Positions 17,053 through 26,155 are shown, counted from the first letter of the stretch. The stretch is DNA of 64,000 bases from Metarhizobium sp964253915 (GCF_964253915.1 NZ_CAXUSG020000005.1:124001-188000); one strand, 5' to 3'. Translations and numbers: made by a program. The notes: a model not told the origin generated them from the sequence alone.

Positions 17053-17640
17053 TCAGAGGAAGTCGAGATCGATGCCGATGGCGATGGCGCCGATCGGCGT
17101 TCCAGCCTCGTCGACGATGGTCAGGCAGGCATGCGACTGCAGCAATTGCGTGGAGAGATCCTTCTCCGGGTCGCTGATGAAAAAGGCGCCCTTGCCGGCG
17201 CCGAAGGATTTTTGGAATTTCTGCTCGTCACCCTGCCAGTAGTCGCTGGTCACGGAACTTTGCGCGGCGTTGAGCCCGTAGGCATCCATCAGGATGATCT
17301 CGGTCACCGCTCCGCCGAGTTCTCCCTGCTTGTCGTGCAGCATGGACGATATCGGATCGGAAAGAAGCTTGTTGATAAGTTTGTAGTGACCGTCGGCAAC
17401 CTCGGCACGCCATTCCTTGTCGAGCGTTTCGATATCGCCGGGGCGCAGGCCGGCATGTGCGGCGTTCTGCTGCTTGAGGACCGCGATGATCGCAGGATCG
17501 GACAACCAGGGCCGGATGTTGTTTTCGACGAATGCGCGGATCGGCGCCACGTGGCGGCCCTCGCTGCCGGCCAAAGCGCGGCTCCCGGTGGGCGAGGCGA
17601 TCACCAGCAAAGACAGGAGAAAGGGCAGGAGTTTGCGCAT
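17053..17640 (-). CDS. Exported protein of unknown function with a sensor-like (PDC/Cache-type) fold
   Basis: 195 residues with a signal peptide (MRKLLPFLLSLLVIASPTGSRALA). The mature part has AFVENNIRPWLSDPAIIAVLKQQN, EIILMDAYGLNAAQSSVTSDYWQGDE and a final AGTPIGAIAIGIDLDFL, the pattern of periplasmic PDC sensor domains that occur free of a kinase. No transmembrane anchor or output domain is present, so it may bind a ligand for another protein. It lies 72 bases after gpt on the same strand. The fold assignment is by pattern only. Confidence 0.7.
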   Translation of the reverse strand: MRKLLPFLLSLLVIASPTGSRALAGSEGRHVAPIRAFVENNIRPWLSDPAIIAVLKQQNAAHAGLRPGDIETLDKEWRAEVADGHYKLINKLLSDPISSMLHDKQGELGGAVTEIILMDAYGLNAAQSSVTSDYWQGDEQKFQKSFGAGKGAFFISDPEKDLSTQLLQSHACLTIVDEAGTPIGAIAIGIDLDFL

Positions 17641-17712
17641 CGATTGTCTCGCAGGAAGTGTCCGCCGGCTGTGATGCCCGCCGGCCGCATGGCGCGACGG
17701 CGGGCAGGAGGC

Positions 17713-18210
17713 TCAGCCGCGGCTGCCCTTGGCGATCGGTTCCTGGTACGTGAAGCCCATGTCCCAGGGGAAGTAGATCCACGTGTCCTGGCTGACTTCC
17801 GTAACGAAAGTATCGATGGTGGGCACACCTTTCGGCTTGGCGTAGACGCAGGCGAAATGTGCCTTAGGCAGCATGCCGCGAACTTCCACCGCCGTCTTGC
17901 CGGTGTCGGTCAGGTCGTCGACGACGAGGATGCCTTCGCCGCCATTGGCGGCAAGCTCGGGCGCGATCCCCTTCAGGAGGTTCATCTCACCCTGGTTGAC
18001 GTAGTCATGGTAGGAGGCGATGCACACCGTCTCGATCAGGCGGATGTTGAGTTCGCGCGAAATGATCGCGGCCGGAACCAGGCCGCCGCGGGTGATACAG
18101 ACGATGGCGCGGAACTCCTGGTCGAGACCGGCAAGACGCCAGGCAAGCGCCCGGGCATCGCGATGGAACTGATCCCAGGAAACGGGAAAGGCTTTTTCGG
18201 GAAGCGACAT
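17713..18210 (-). CDS. gpt: Xanthine phosphoribosyltransferase
   Basis: Purine salvage enzyme converting xanthine or guanine plus PRPP to the nucleotide, probably peripheral to the inner membrane. The PRPP-binding loop is ILVVDDLTDTGKTA; the N-terminal CITRGGLVPAAIISRELNI and the C-terminal WIYFPWDM are typical of Gpt. At 165 residues it is slightly longer than the E. coli enzyme (152). It precedes the sensor-like gene on the same strand. Confidence 0.93.
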   Translation of the reverse strand: MSLPEKAFPVSWDQFHRDARALAWRLAGLDQEFRAIVCITRGGLVPAAIISRELNIRLIETVCIASYHDYVNQGEMNLLKGIAPELAANGGEGILVVDDLTDTGKTAVEVRGMLPKAHFACVYAKPKGVPTIDTFVTEVSQDTWIYFPWDMGFTYQEPIAKGSRG

Positions 18211-18269
18211 GGAAGTGACCTTAAGCTTCTGTAGGCAAGGGACAACGCCGACACTATCGGCGACTGTTG

Positions 18270-18308
18270 GAAAACGACAAAGGCAGCCACCGCAAACGGC
18301 AGGCTGCC
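18270..18308 (-). terminator. Possible terminator downstream of the universal stress gene
   Basis: On the minus strand, GGCAGCC and GGCTGCC pair around a 13-base loop and are followed by TTTGTCGTTTT. It lies 140 bases after the usp stop and before gpt, so it would separate the two genes. The loop is long, so confidence is moderate. Confidence 0.4.
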
Positions 18309-18447
18309 CGGTTCTGACGGCAATGAGGGGCGGTCCAAGACTGCGCCCGGCATCGCCGAGGATCCAGCGTTTCTCTTACAGGTCGTCGCAATTAGCGACA
18401 TTTGCCCGGCAAAAGCAAGGGCTTCGCATTTTTCCGGCGATGCCGTG

Positions 18448-19290
18448 TCAGCGCGACAGCAATGTTAGCGCCGTCATCGAATTCAACAGTGTGCGGGTGA
18501 CGCCACCGAACAGCATTTCCCAAAGCCGCGAATGGGTATAGGCGCCCATCACGAGCAGGTCGATGCTGTCGTCGGAAAGGCGATTCTCGATGACCGCCGA
18601 GGCCGGCAGGCCGTTGGTTTCACCGGTCGCCACCGTCACCTTGCAGCCGTGCCGGGCAAGCGTGGCGGCAATTTCCACGCCGGCGAGGGCAGGCGACTGG
18701 ACACTTGTCTCCTCCGGATCGACGGTGAAGATTTCCACCTCTTCGGCCTGCTTCAGGAACGGCAGGGCGTCGAAGGTGGCGCGGGTCGCTTCGCGCGAGC
18801 CGTTCCAGGCGATCAGCACTCGCCTGATCGGGCGCGGTTCGCGGAGAATATAGGGAATGAGCAGCACCGGCCGGCCGCTGTCGAACAGAAAACTTTCAAG
18901 GTCGCGCCAGCCGTCGGTCGGATGTTCGGGGTTGCCCTGGCCCGCAACGATCAGGTCGGCGGCACGTGCCGCGTCGATCACGGTCGAGCCGTTGTATCCC
19001 GCCGACGAGGACAGGCCGCGCCACTCTGCCGAAACCCCGGCCAGTGCCTGCCGCTCCTTGTAGATACGCCCGACTTCGGCCGTGTCGGCCTGCGCCATGT
19101 CCTGCAATGCCTGGATGGCGACGGGATCCGGAATTTCCATCGGCGCGACGATCGCGACGCTGGCAAGCGTTTCCGCATGCAGGCCGATCAGGTGCGCGTC
19201 GAAGGCGCGCGACAGCGAGATGGCGAAATCGGCCACCTGGGCGGTGTTCCTGGGGGAATCGAGAACGGCAAGAATTGTTTTATAGGTCAT
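18448..19290 (-). CDS. Tandem-domain universal stress protein (UspA family)
   Basis: 280 residues formed by two Usp domains (about 1-145 and 150-280). The C-terminal domain has the ATP-binding signature GAYTHSRLWEMLFGGVTRTLL (G-2x-G-9x-G type), while the first domain keeps GQGNPEH without the full motif. The ATG at 19290 has GGAG nine bases upstream; the longer frame before it lacks a start context. A FixK-type box lies 74 bases upstream, suggesting induction in low oxygen, as for many anaerobic Usp genes. It is probably monocistronic. Confidence 0.88.
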   Translation of the reverse strand: MTYKTILAVLDSPRNTAQVADFAISLSRAFDAHLIGLHAETLASVAIVAPMEIPDPVAIQALQDMAQADTAEVGRIYKERQALAGVSAEWRGLSSSAGYNGSTVIDAARAADLIVAGQGNPEHPTDGWRDLESFLFDSGRPVLLIPYILREPRPIRRVLIAWNGSREATRATFDALPFLKQAEEVEIFTVDPEETSVQSPALAGVEIAATLARHGCKVTVATGETNGLPASAVIENRLSDDSIDLLVMGAYTHSRLWEMLFGGVTRTLLNSMTALTLLSR

Positions 19291-19363
19291 GGCAATCGTC
19301 TCCGTGGGAGGCGGAATATCCTGCGCCTCACCTCTATAATGTCGGCGTGTCGGCGCAGGTTCC

Positions 19364-19377
19364 TTGATCGCCGTCAA
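19364..19377 (-). promoter_or_regulatory. FixK/FNR-type box upstream of the universal stress gene
   Basis: TTGAT-CGCC-GTCAA matches the TTGAT-N4-ATCAA anaerobox at nine of ten informative bases. It has the same form as the boxes before fixN (46211-46224) and fixG (50572-50585) in this window. It lies between the end of the CinA-like gene and usp. Confidence 0.7.
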
Positions 19378-19401
19378 ATGTGGCATGCCAGTTTGCCGCA
19401 G

Positions 19402-20175
19402 TCAGGCTTCCGCGGAGGTGTTTTGGGCAATCTTGGCGGCCCGGATCGTCTCCACCATGGCGAACACGGCTTCAACTGCCGGCGTGAGCACGTCCTCGCT
19501 GCGTGCCCGCACGACGATTTCCGTCGAAAAAGTCTTGCCGTCGTATTTCGGATAGGAACCGATGCTGGTTTCCGGATGCGCCTTCTGGATTTCGGCAAGC
19601 GGCGTGCCGATATCGCCTTCGCCGAACGGGCAGGGAATGGCCCGCGACAGCATGCGGGCGCCCGTATCGAGCGTTGGAACGACAGCGTCGAGCATCGCCT
19701 GGAAAACCTGCGGCACGCCGGCCATGACGTAAACGTTGCCGATGGTGAAGCCAGGCGCGGTGGAGACCGGATTGGCGATATGGGCAGCGCCTTCGGGCAT
19801 GCGGGCCATGCGTTTGCGCGCTTCGGTGAATTCCATGCCGCGCTTGGCATACATGTCGCCGAGCAGCGTCATCGCGGCCGGGTCGTGCAGGCAGGGGACG
19901 CCGAAAGCGGCCGACACCGCGTCGGCGGTGATGTCGTCATGGGTCGGGCCGATGCCGCCGGAGGTGAATACGTAGGTGTAGCGGGTCCGCAGCGCATTCA
20001 GCGCCTCGACGATGGCGCCTTCCTCATCCGCAACGATACGCACTTCCTTCAGGTCGATGCCGGAAAGCGTCAGGATATCCGCGAGATGACCGATGTTCTT
20101 GTCCTTGGTGCGGCCGGAAAGGAGTTCGTCGCCGATGGCGAGCATGGCGGCGGTGACGATGGTCTGCGTGGTCAT
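19402..20175 (-). CDS. CinA N-terminal-type (molybdopterin-binding) protein
   Basis: 257 residues of the MoaB/Mog-like competence/damage-inducible CinA domain: AAMLAIGDELLSGRTKDKNIGHLADIL at the start and the MPT-binding loop TSGGIGPTHDDIT, followed by GVPCLHDP and NVYVMAGVPQVFQAMLD. It lacks the C-terminal nicotinamide-nucleotide amidase domain of full CinA, so it is the single-domain form. The ATG at 20175 matches the family start; the longer upstream reading is unsupported. The role is uncertain (nucleotide pyrophosphatase activity is reported for relatives). Confidence 0.85.
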   Translation of the reverse strand: MTTQTIVTAAMLAIGDELLSGRTKDKNIGHLADILTLSGIDLKEVRIVADEEGAIVEALNALRTRYTYVFTSGGIGPTHDDITADAVSAAFGVPCLHDPAAMTLLGDMYAKRGMEFTEARKRMARMPEGAAHIANPVSTAPGFTIGNVYVMAGVPQVFQAMLDAVVPTLDTGARMLSRAIPCPFGEGDIGTPLAEIQKAHPETSIGSYPKYDGKTFSTEIVVRARSEDVLTPAVEAVFAMVETIRAAKIAQNTSAEA

Positions 20176-20401
20176 GGAAGTATCCGTGTTTCGATCTGGC
20201 GACACCGTAGCCCCGGCCGAAGGGAATGCAAGTCCTGCGGGCGCTTCTTTTCGGGCGTACGGATTCGCGGCTGCAAGCGAAATATCGGTCACGTCCATTG
20301 AACAGTGCGTTGTCTCGGTGAACACTGGCTTTGGCGGGCAGGGCTGCTACATCTGTTGCCAGGCAAAACAGCCACGAATTTTTCAATTTCAGGAGCAGGC
20401 A

Positions 20402-21001
20402 ATGGCAAAAGTTCTCGTTCTCTATTATTCGGCCTATGGCCACATCGAAACCATGGCCAACGCGGTTGCCGAAGGCGCTCGCGCCGCAGGTGCCGACGTG
20501 ACTGTCAAGCGCGTTCCGGAACTGGTACCGGAAGACGTCGCGAAGGCATCCTATTTCAAGATGGACCAGGCTGCCCCGATCGCCAAGCCGGCTGAGCTGG
20601 CCGAATACGACGCCATCATCGTCGGCGCCGGCACGCGTTTCGGCACGGTCGCTTCGCAGATGCGCAACTTCTGGGACCAGACGGGTGGCCTGTGGGCCGA
20701 AGGCAAGCTGGTCGGCAAAGTCGGCTCGGTCTTCACGTCTTCCGCCACCCAGCACGGCGGCCAGGAATCGACCATCCTCGGCTTTATCCCGACGTTCCTG
20801 CATCATGGCATGGTCGTTGCCGGCCTGCCTTATGCCTTCCAGGGCCAGATGGGCACGGAAGAAGTCAAGGGCGGCTCGCCCTACGGCGCCTCGACGATCA
20901 CCAATGGCGACGGCTCGCGCCAGCCTTCGGCAATCGAACTGGAAGGCGCAAAGTTCCAGGGCGATCTCGTCGCCAAGCTTGCTGCCAAGATTGCCGGCTA
21001 A
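20402..21001 (+). CDS. wrbA: NAD(P)H:quinone oxidoreductase WrbA
   Basis: Flavodoxin-like FMN enzyme making two-electron reductions of quinones, limiting redox cycling. 199 residues; the FMN-binding loop at the N-terminus is LYYSAYGHIETMANAVAEGA, and the blocks GTRFGTVASQMRNFWDQTGGLW, FTSSATQHGGQESTI and GGSPYGASTI are diagnostic of WrbA. The ATG at 20402 follows AGGAG. It is monocistronic, with its own terminator and a divergent CinA-like gene upstream. Confidence 0.96.
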   Translation: MAKVLVLYYSAYGHIETMANAVAEGARAAGADVTVKRVPELVPEDVAKASYFKMDQAAPIAKPAELAEYDAIIVGAGTRFGTVASQMRNFWDQTGGLWAEGKLVGKVGSVFTSSATQHGGQESTILGFIPTFLHHGMVVAGLPYAFQGQMGTEEVKGGSPYGASTITNGDGSRQPSAIELEGAKFQGDLVAKLAAKIAG

Positions 21002-21024
21002 GCATTTTCGATTTTCGAACAGAA

Positions 21025-21049
21025 GGCGCGGGGAGACCCGCGCCTTTTT
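21025..21049 (+). terminator. Rho-independent terminator of wrbA
   Basis: An 8-bp GC stem (GGCGCGGG with CCCGCGCC), a GAGA tetraloop and five Ts, 24 bases after the stop. Confidence 0.9.
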
Positions 21050-21163
21050 GTTTCATTTCGGGATTTTCCATCTGCTCCGGTGCCGGTGTTAACGCTTTTT
21101 TCGTGTTTTCCTGAATTTCGCAGCGCGATGTGCTTTCTTGCCGGCAAATCAGGGAGAAGTGGC

Positions 21164-22222
21164 ATGCTCGAAATCATTCGTGATACCCGGCGCCTGGAAG
21201 AAGTAACCGAGTCATGGCGGGCGCTTGCGGCGTTCAATCCCGTGCCGATGCTCAGCCATGAATGGACGATCGCGGCGGCTGAGGCTTTTGCGTCCAGGGC
21301 AGAGCTTGCGGTTTTTGCCATTTGGGAAGGCGAGCAGCTTCGTGCAGCCGCGCCGCTCGGCCTGTTTCGCGAAGGATTTTCGCGGCGGCTGCATCTGATC
21401 CATTATCCTCTGCGGGAGCCCGGCGCGCTGCTCTTTCGCGACGAAAAGGCCTTGGCGGACCTCTCCGAGGCGATCGGCAAGGAAAACCATGCTCTCTCTC
21501 TGGCTCGATTGCATGCCGGCAGTCTTGAGGAAAGGGCGATGCGGGAAAACCGGCGGGGCAGCCTGACCCTCTTCGCGGATACCGGCAGCACCCATGCCGC
21601 CGTGCTTCCGTCCACCGAAAAGGCGCTGGAGGCCAGCATGTCGTCCAGCGCCCGCACGACGCTTCGACGGAAACTTCGGCGTGCCGAAAAATACGGGACG
21701 GTGCGTTTTGTGGTCGAACGGCCGGACGCGCAGCAATGCGCCGACATGGTCGAGGATCTGGTTCGCATCGAGGGTTCCGGGTGGAAAAGACGTAACGGCA
21801 CGGCCCTTGTTTGCCTGCCGGAACAGCGCGCCTTTTTCGACGCTTACAGCAAGCGCGTCGCTGAAACCGGCGGGCTGCGTGTCTATCGCATGTTGATCGA
21901 CGGCAGGACGGTGGCGATACGGATCGGCCTGGTCTCCGAAAGGCGGCTTTACGAATTGAAGATCGGTTTCGACGAGGCGTTTCGAGATTGTTCGCCGGGC
22001 CTGCTGTTGACGCACGAAACGTTGAAGGCGGCGATCGCGGAAGGGCTGGAACGGCACGAGTTTCTGGGCATGGCCGAAGATTGGCAGCGCCATTGGCCGC
22101 TGGAGGTGCGCAATCATGTCTCCGTTCGCCGCTATCCGCTGGCAACGACCGGAACGCTGATCCTCGGGCAGGACATCTATGACCGCGTGCGCGGCCGGCT
22201 CCTCTCCCTGGCGAGACGTTAG
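21164..22222 (+). CDS. CelD/BcsL-type GNAT acetyltransferase
   Basis: 352 residues with the BioF2-like acetyltransferase fold (Acetyltransf_6 type). Typical blocks are the N-terminal LEEVTESWRALAAFNPVPMLSHEW, the basic ARTTLRRKLRRAEKYG, EGSGWKRRNGTAL, and FDEAFRDCSPGLLLTHETLKAAIAEG with HEFLGMAEDWQRHW near the end. Relatives acetylate or otherwise modify surface polysaccharides, but the substrate here is unknown. I chose the ATG at 21164 (GGGAGAA upstream); an upstream ATG-like start at 21080 would add 28 unsupported residues. It lies between the wrbA terminator and tRNA-Leu. Confidence 0.75.
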   Translation: MLEIIRDTRRLEEVTESWRALAAFNPVPMLSHEWTIAAAEAFASRAELAVFAIWEGEQLRAAAPLGLFREGFSRRLHLIHYPLREPGALLFRDEKALADLSEAIGKENHALSLARLHAGSLEERAMRENRRGSLTLFADTGSTHAAVLPSTEKALEASMSSSARTTLRRKLRRAEKYGTVRFVVERPDAQQCADMVEDLVRIEGSGWKRRNGTALVCLPEQRAFFDAYSKRVAETGGLRVYRMLIDGRTVAIRIGLVSERRLYELKIGFDEAFRDCSPGLLLTHETLKAAIAEGLERHEFLGMAEDWQRHWPLEVRNHVSVRRYPLATTGTLILGQDIYDRVRGRLLSLARR

Positions 22223-22274
22223 CCCCGAAAAGGGTACTTGACGGACGTCGCCCAGTCGTTGAAACAAGACGCGC

Positions 22275-22359
22275 GCGGACGTGGCGAAACTGGTAGACGC
22301 AAGAGACTTAAAATCTCTCGGCCTTGGCTGTACGGGTTCGACCCCCGTCGTCCGCACCA
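22275..22359 (+). tRNA. tRNA-Leu (anticodon UAA)
   Basis: The acceptor stem GCGGACG/CGTCCGC encloses a D-arm with GGTAGACGC, an anticodon stem AGAGA/TCTCT with loop CTTAAAA (anticodon TAA), a long variable arm and a TTCGA T-loop. Discriminator A and encoded CCA (22357-22359). 85 bases. No integrated element follows it. Confidence 0.95.
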
Positions 22360-22541
22360 GCTGGATGCATCAGCTATCCCATCGGCTCCGGCATACCAAA
22401 TCCCTCCGATCGATGATGTCGAGATGCGGCTTGCGTCTTCTAGCCTTCCTGTGCCTCCGGGAACTGCGCTGCTGCGGTCTGTGCTGCACAGTGGTGTTCA
22501 GGATGATGTGGATCATCCTTTTCACACAAGAGGAGACCGCA

Positions 22542-22814
22542 ATGCGTAAATTTATGATCGTCCTGCTCGCCGCCGCAAGCGCCGGTACCATGTTCGTCAC
22601 CACGGAAGCCAGTGCTGCCCGCGGAGACCGGGGTGGTGGCCGTGGCGAAGGCAACAAGAGCATGGAACGGATGAGTGCCACCTGGCCGAACGAGCGGGTT
22701 CGCTGGGTTCGCAGCGACGGCAAATGTTCTTTTGAACGGATCCGCGTTTTCGACGACCAGGGGAATTCTTATTCTCAACGCGTCAAGGTTTGCGATCGCG
22801 ATCGCAACATCTAA
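22542..22814 (+). CDS. Small exported basic protein of unknown function
   Basis: 90 residues with a clear signal peptide (MRKFMIVLLAAASAGTMFVTTEASA). The mature protein is Gly/Arg-rich at first (RGDRGGGRGEGNKS) and then ERVRWVRSDGKCSFERIRVFDDQGNSYSQRVKVC, containing two cysteines that could form a disulfide. AGGAGA precedes the ATG. I do not recognise the family; neighbours (tRNA-Leu upstream, an AraC regulator downstream) give no clue. Confidence 0.7.
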   Translation: MRKFMIVLLAAASAGTMFVTTEASAARGDRGGGRGEGNKSMERMSATWPNERVRWVRSDGKCSFERIRVFDDQGNSYSQRVKVCDRDRNI

Positions 22815-22993
22815 TGAGGCAAGCCTGCCGTCCTGCTTCGTGCCTTGTCGCCTGCCGGCGGCAAGGTCGATGGTGTTGAAAGGTGCCTCACCACCGTCAT
22901 TCCATAGGGCAAAGCTGCTGGCCGCAAGTCCGCAGGATTTGTCAAATCGGTGTATGGTTCTGTCCGGTCGATCGAATTGCAAGGGACCTCGAT

Positions 22994-23848
22994 ATGAACG
23001 GCGAAACGGCATGGAGCCTTTATGAACACCGCCTGCGGCGGGTTTCAGCCTATATCCACGACCACCTCGACGAGGATCTGGATATGGATCGGCTTGCCGA
23101 AATCGCCTGCCTGTCGAGTTACCACTGGCATCGGATCTACCGGGCGATCTACGGCGAAACGCTGGCGGCCACCGTCAAGCGGCTTCGCCTGCATCGCGCC
23201 GCGGGCGACATCGTCCGCACCGGATGGCCGATATCGGAGATTGCGAAACGATCCGGCTATCCCAATCTCCAGTCTTTCAACCGGATCTTCAAGTCGGTCT
23301 ACGGCATGCCTCCGGCACGCTACCGGAAAGAGGGAAGCCACGTTGTCTTTGAACCAGCAACTCGTGGAAAGGCTATCCTCATGTATGACGTCACCATCAA
23401 GACCATCGCCCCGAAAACCCTTGTCGGCGCAGCCCACACCGGCAGCTATATGGATATCGGCCGCGCTTTCGAAACCCTGGCCGGCACATTGCACATCCGC
23501 GGCCTGATGCCGCCGCAGATGACGTTGATCGGCGTCTATCTCGACGATCCCGGTCTCGTGCCGACCGAAAAACTGCGGTCCTACGCCTGCATCGAGGCGT
23601 CTGCGGATCTGCCGGCGGAAGCGCCGCTGGAGCGGCGGTCGCTGGACGGTGGCGAATACGCCGTGCTGCGCCACAAGGGTCCCTATGCCGACATGCAACT
23701 GGCCTATCGCTGGCTTTACGCCGAATGGCTGCCACAGTCAGGCCGCGCGCTGCGTGACGCCTTGATGTTCGAGCATTATCTCAACACGCCGCAGGATGTC
23801 GCGCCGACCGAACTGTTGACAGAGATCTACATGCCGCTGGCGGCATGA
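22994..23848 (+). CDS. AraC-type regulator with GyrI-like ligand domain
   Basis: 284 residues. The N-terminal AraC double helix-turn-helix (about 14-110) has DLDMDRLAEIACLSSYHWHRIYRAI and ISEIAKRSGYPNLQSFNRIFKSVYGMPPARYR. The C-terminal GyrI-like/effector-binding domain (about 130-284) has IKTIAPKTLVGAAHTGSY and GGEYAVLRHKGPYADM. This N-terminal HTH plus GyrI order is the Rob/SoxS-like layout that senses small, often toxic, hydrophobic molecules. No obvious partner gene is adjacent; the neighbouring GST on the opposite strand could be related to detoxification. Confidence 0.88.
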   Translation: MNGETAWSLYEHRLRRVSAYIHDHLDEDLDMDRLAEIACLSSYHWHRIYRAIYGETLAATVKRLRLHRAAGDIVRTGWPISEIAKRSGYPNLQSFNRIFKSVYGMPPARYRKEGSHVVFEPATRGKAILMYDVTIKTIAPKTLVGAAHTGSYMDIGRAFETLAGTLHIRGLMPPQMTLIGVYLDDPGLVPTEKLRSYACIEASADLPAEAPLERRSLDGGEYAVLRHKGPYADMQLAYRWLYAEWLPQSGRALRDALMFEHYLNTPQDVAPTELLTEIYMPLAA

Positions 23849-23891
23849 AACGACAGGGGCGCGCGGCCATGCCGCGCGCTTCCCATCGGTT

Positions 23892-24515
23892 TCAACCTGG
23901 TTGTTTCGGCATCTGCGCATCGTCGATGGCATTGGCGCGCTTGCAGGCTTCGCGACTGCTCACCCGTCCCCAGTAATCGAGGAAGGCCGGACGTTTTTCG
24001 ATCGTGCCGAAACCGAGGCCCCAGCCGATATGCGAGCCGACATAGACGTCGGCGGCGCTGAAATGGTCGCCGGCGATGTAGGGGGAGGCCGAAACAGCAG
24101 CCTCAAGCGTTTCCATGACATCGCCCAAGCGTCCGCAACCTGCCATGCGCAGCTTGTCTTCGGGGATCTGGAAGCCGAGCGAATTGTTGACCACCGCCAT
24201 CTCCAGCGGCCCGGCCGCGAAAAACATCCAGCGATAATAGCTGCCGCGCTTGTCGGTCGGCGGCGCAAGCCCCGCCTCCGGAAAGGCATCGGCCAGATAG
24301 GCGCAGATCGCCGCGCATTCGGTCACGACCGTATCGCCGTGCTTGATCGCCGGCACCTTGCCCATTGGATTGACCGCCTTGTAGTCCGCCGATTTCATCG
24401 TGCCGCCGAAAGACAGATATTCCGTCTTGTAGGGTACGCCGGTTTCCTCCAGCATCCAGCGGGCGATCCGGCCGCGCGACATTGGGTTGGTGTAGAATGT
24501 CAGGTTCGCAGTCAA
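23892..24515 (-). CDS. Glutathione S-transferase family protein
   Basis: A cytosolic GST of about 207 residues. The N-terminal thioredoxin-like domain is LTFYTNPMSRGRIARWMLEETGVPY, with the glutathione-binding block NPMGKVPAIKHGDTVVTECAAICAYLAD. The C-terminal helical domain includes PYIAGDHFSAADVYVGSHIGWG. I chose the TTG at 24515 because AAGGAGG is five bases upstream and the family start aligns there; the 42 codons before it lack a start. It is convergent with the AraC/GyrI gene. Confidence 0.87.
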   Translation of the reverse strand: MTANLTFYTNPMSRGRIARWMLEETGVPYKTEYLSFGGTMKSADYKAVNPMGKVPAIKHGDTVVTECAAICAYLADAFPEAGLAPPTDKRGSYYRWMFFAAGPLEMAVVNNSLGFQIPEDKLRMAGCGRLGDVMETLEAAVSASPYIAGDHFSAADVYVGSHIGWGLGFGTIEKRPAFLDYWGRVSSREACKRANAIDDAQMPKQPG

Positions 24516-24650
24516 TGGCGCCTCCTTCTTGTTCCTTATTTGTTCGTATCGTGCACAGCCGTTGGCGGCAAGCGGGGCCATAGCGGATGTGGGGCGATAT
24601 CGATCGGTATCAAGAGGCAGGCTCGTTGCGACGGACGTCATTGAAGCGGG

Positions 24651-24685
24651 CAGAAAAAGAAAACGGCGGGGAAAACCCCGCCGTT
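24651..24685 (-). terminator. Rho-independent terminator of icd
   Basis: On the minus strand, a 10-bp stem AACGGCGGGG/CCCCGCCGTT with a TTTT loop is followed by TTCTTTTTC, 29 bases after the icd stop. Confidence 0.92.
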
Positions 24686-24714
24686 CGAATGTCTTGCCGG
24701 TTGGCCCAAAAACC

Positions 24715-25929
24715 TCAGGCAGCCATGGCCTTCTGCAGGTTCTCGTCGATCTTGTCGAGGAAGGCGGTGGTCGACAGCCACGGCTGGTCGGGACCGATCA
24801 ACAGCGCCAGGTCCTTGGTCATGAAGCCGCTTTCGACGGTGGCGACGCAGACGGTTTCGAGCGTCGAGGCGAACTTTGCGAGGTCGGCATTGTCGTCCAG
24901 CTTGGCGCGGTGTGCGAGGCCGCGGGTCCAGGCGAAGATCGAGGCGATCGAGTTCGTCGAGGTTTCCTGGCCCTTCTGGTGCTGGCGGTAGTGACGGGTC
25001 ACGGTGCCGTGCGCGGCTTCGGCTTCCACCGTCCTGCCATCGGGAGACAGAAGGACGGAGGTCATCAGGCCGAGCGAACCAAAGCCCTGCGCAACCGTGT
25101 CGGACTGCACGTCACCGTCGTAGTTCTTGCATGCCCAGACGTAGCCGCCGGACCACTTCAGCGCCGAGGCAACCATGTCGTCGATCAGGCGGTGTTCGTA
25201 GGTGATGCCGAGTTCGTCGAACTTCGCCTTGAATTCGGTCTGGTAGACTTCCTCGAAGATATCCTTGAAGCGGCCGTCATAGGCCTTGAGGATGGTGTTC
25301 TTGGTCGACAGGTAGACCGGCCACTTGCGCATCAGGCCATACATCATCGAGGCGCGGGCGAATTCGCGGATCGATTCGTCGAGGTTATACATCGCCATGG
25401 CAACGCCGGCGCCGGGGGCGTCGAAAACGTCCTTCTCGATCACCTGACCGTCTTCACCGACGAACTTGATCGACAGCTTGCCCTTGCCCGGGAACTTGAA
25501 GTCGGTTGCCTTGTACTGGTCGCCAAAAGCGTGACGGCCGACAACGATCGGCTTGGTCCAGCCGGGAACGAGGCGCGGCACGTTCTTGCAGATGATCGGC
25601 TCGCGGAAGATGACGCCGCCGAGGATGTTGCGGATCGTGCCGTTCGGGCTCTTCCACATCTGCTTGAGGTTGAATTCCTTGACGCGGTCTTCGTCCGGCG
25701 TGATCGTCGCGCACTTGATGCCGACGCCATGCTTCTTGATGGCGTGGGCGGCGTCGATGGTCACCTGGTCGTTGGTGGCATCGCGGTTTTCGACCGAAAG
25801 GTCGTAATATTCGATGTCGAGATCGAGATAGGGCAGGATCAGCTTGTCCTTGATCAACTGCCAGATAATGCGGGTCATCTCGTCGCCGTCGAGATCGACG
25901 ACCGGATTTGCTACCTTGATCTTCTGCAT
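24715..25929 (-). CDS. icd: NADP-dependent isocitrate dehydrogenase
   Basis: TCA-cycle enzyme converting isocitrate to 2-oxoglutarate and CO2 with NADPH formation. 404 residues of the eukaryote-like homodimeric type common in rhizobia: NPVVDLDGDEMTRIIWQ at the N-terminus, SPNGTIRNILGG for substrate binding, DDMVASALKWSGGYVWACKNYDGDVQSD for metal and substrate, and EAEAAHGTVTRHYR for NADP. It stands alone with a strong terminator. Identification is very secure. Confidence 0.97.
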   Translation of the reverse strand: MQKIKVANPVVDLDGDEMTRIIWQLIKDKLILPYLDLDIEYYDLSVENRDATNDQVTIDAAHAIKKHGVGIKCATITPDEDRVKEFNLKQMWKSPNGTIRNILGGVIFREPIICKNVPRLVPGWTKPIVVGRHAFGDQYKATDFKFPGKGKLSIKFVGEDGQVIEKDVFDAPGAGVAMAMYNLDESIREFARASMMYGLMRKWPVYLSTKNTILKAYDGRFKDIFEEVYQTEFKAKFDELGITYEHRLIDDMVASALKWSGGYVWACKNYDGDVQSDTVAQGFGSLGLMTSVLLSPDGRTVEAEAAHGTVTRHYRQHQKGQETSTNSIASIFAWTRGLAHRAKLDDNADLAKFASTLETVCVATVESGFMTKDLALLIGPDQPWLSTTAFLDKIDENLQKAMAA

Positions 25930-26155
25930 GAATAGCCTCTTGAGTGCTGGTGGGACAGGGGTCCCGGGAGGGTGAAGTCAAATCTCGTGCGCTATAGCAC
26001 TGTCGCCCCGGAACGCAAAGCCGGCAACCGCCGCGGACCCGCTTTTTTGCAGCGGGACGCCACAGAGGCGTCATGCTCTTTCGAGATTGTCAAACCCCGG
26101 CGAGTCGCTACTCTCCGGCCCGACTCACTCTTCGGTAAAACAAGGATTTGCCGTC

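Noticed and set aside
22275..22359. tRNA-Leu as an integration site
   Set aside because: No integrase, no direct repeat of the tRNA 3' end and no change in gene type is seen downstream. The same holds for tRNA-Cys and tRNA-Asn.
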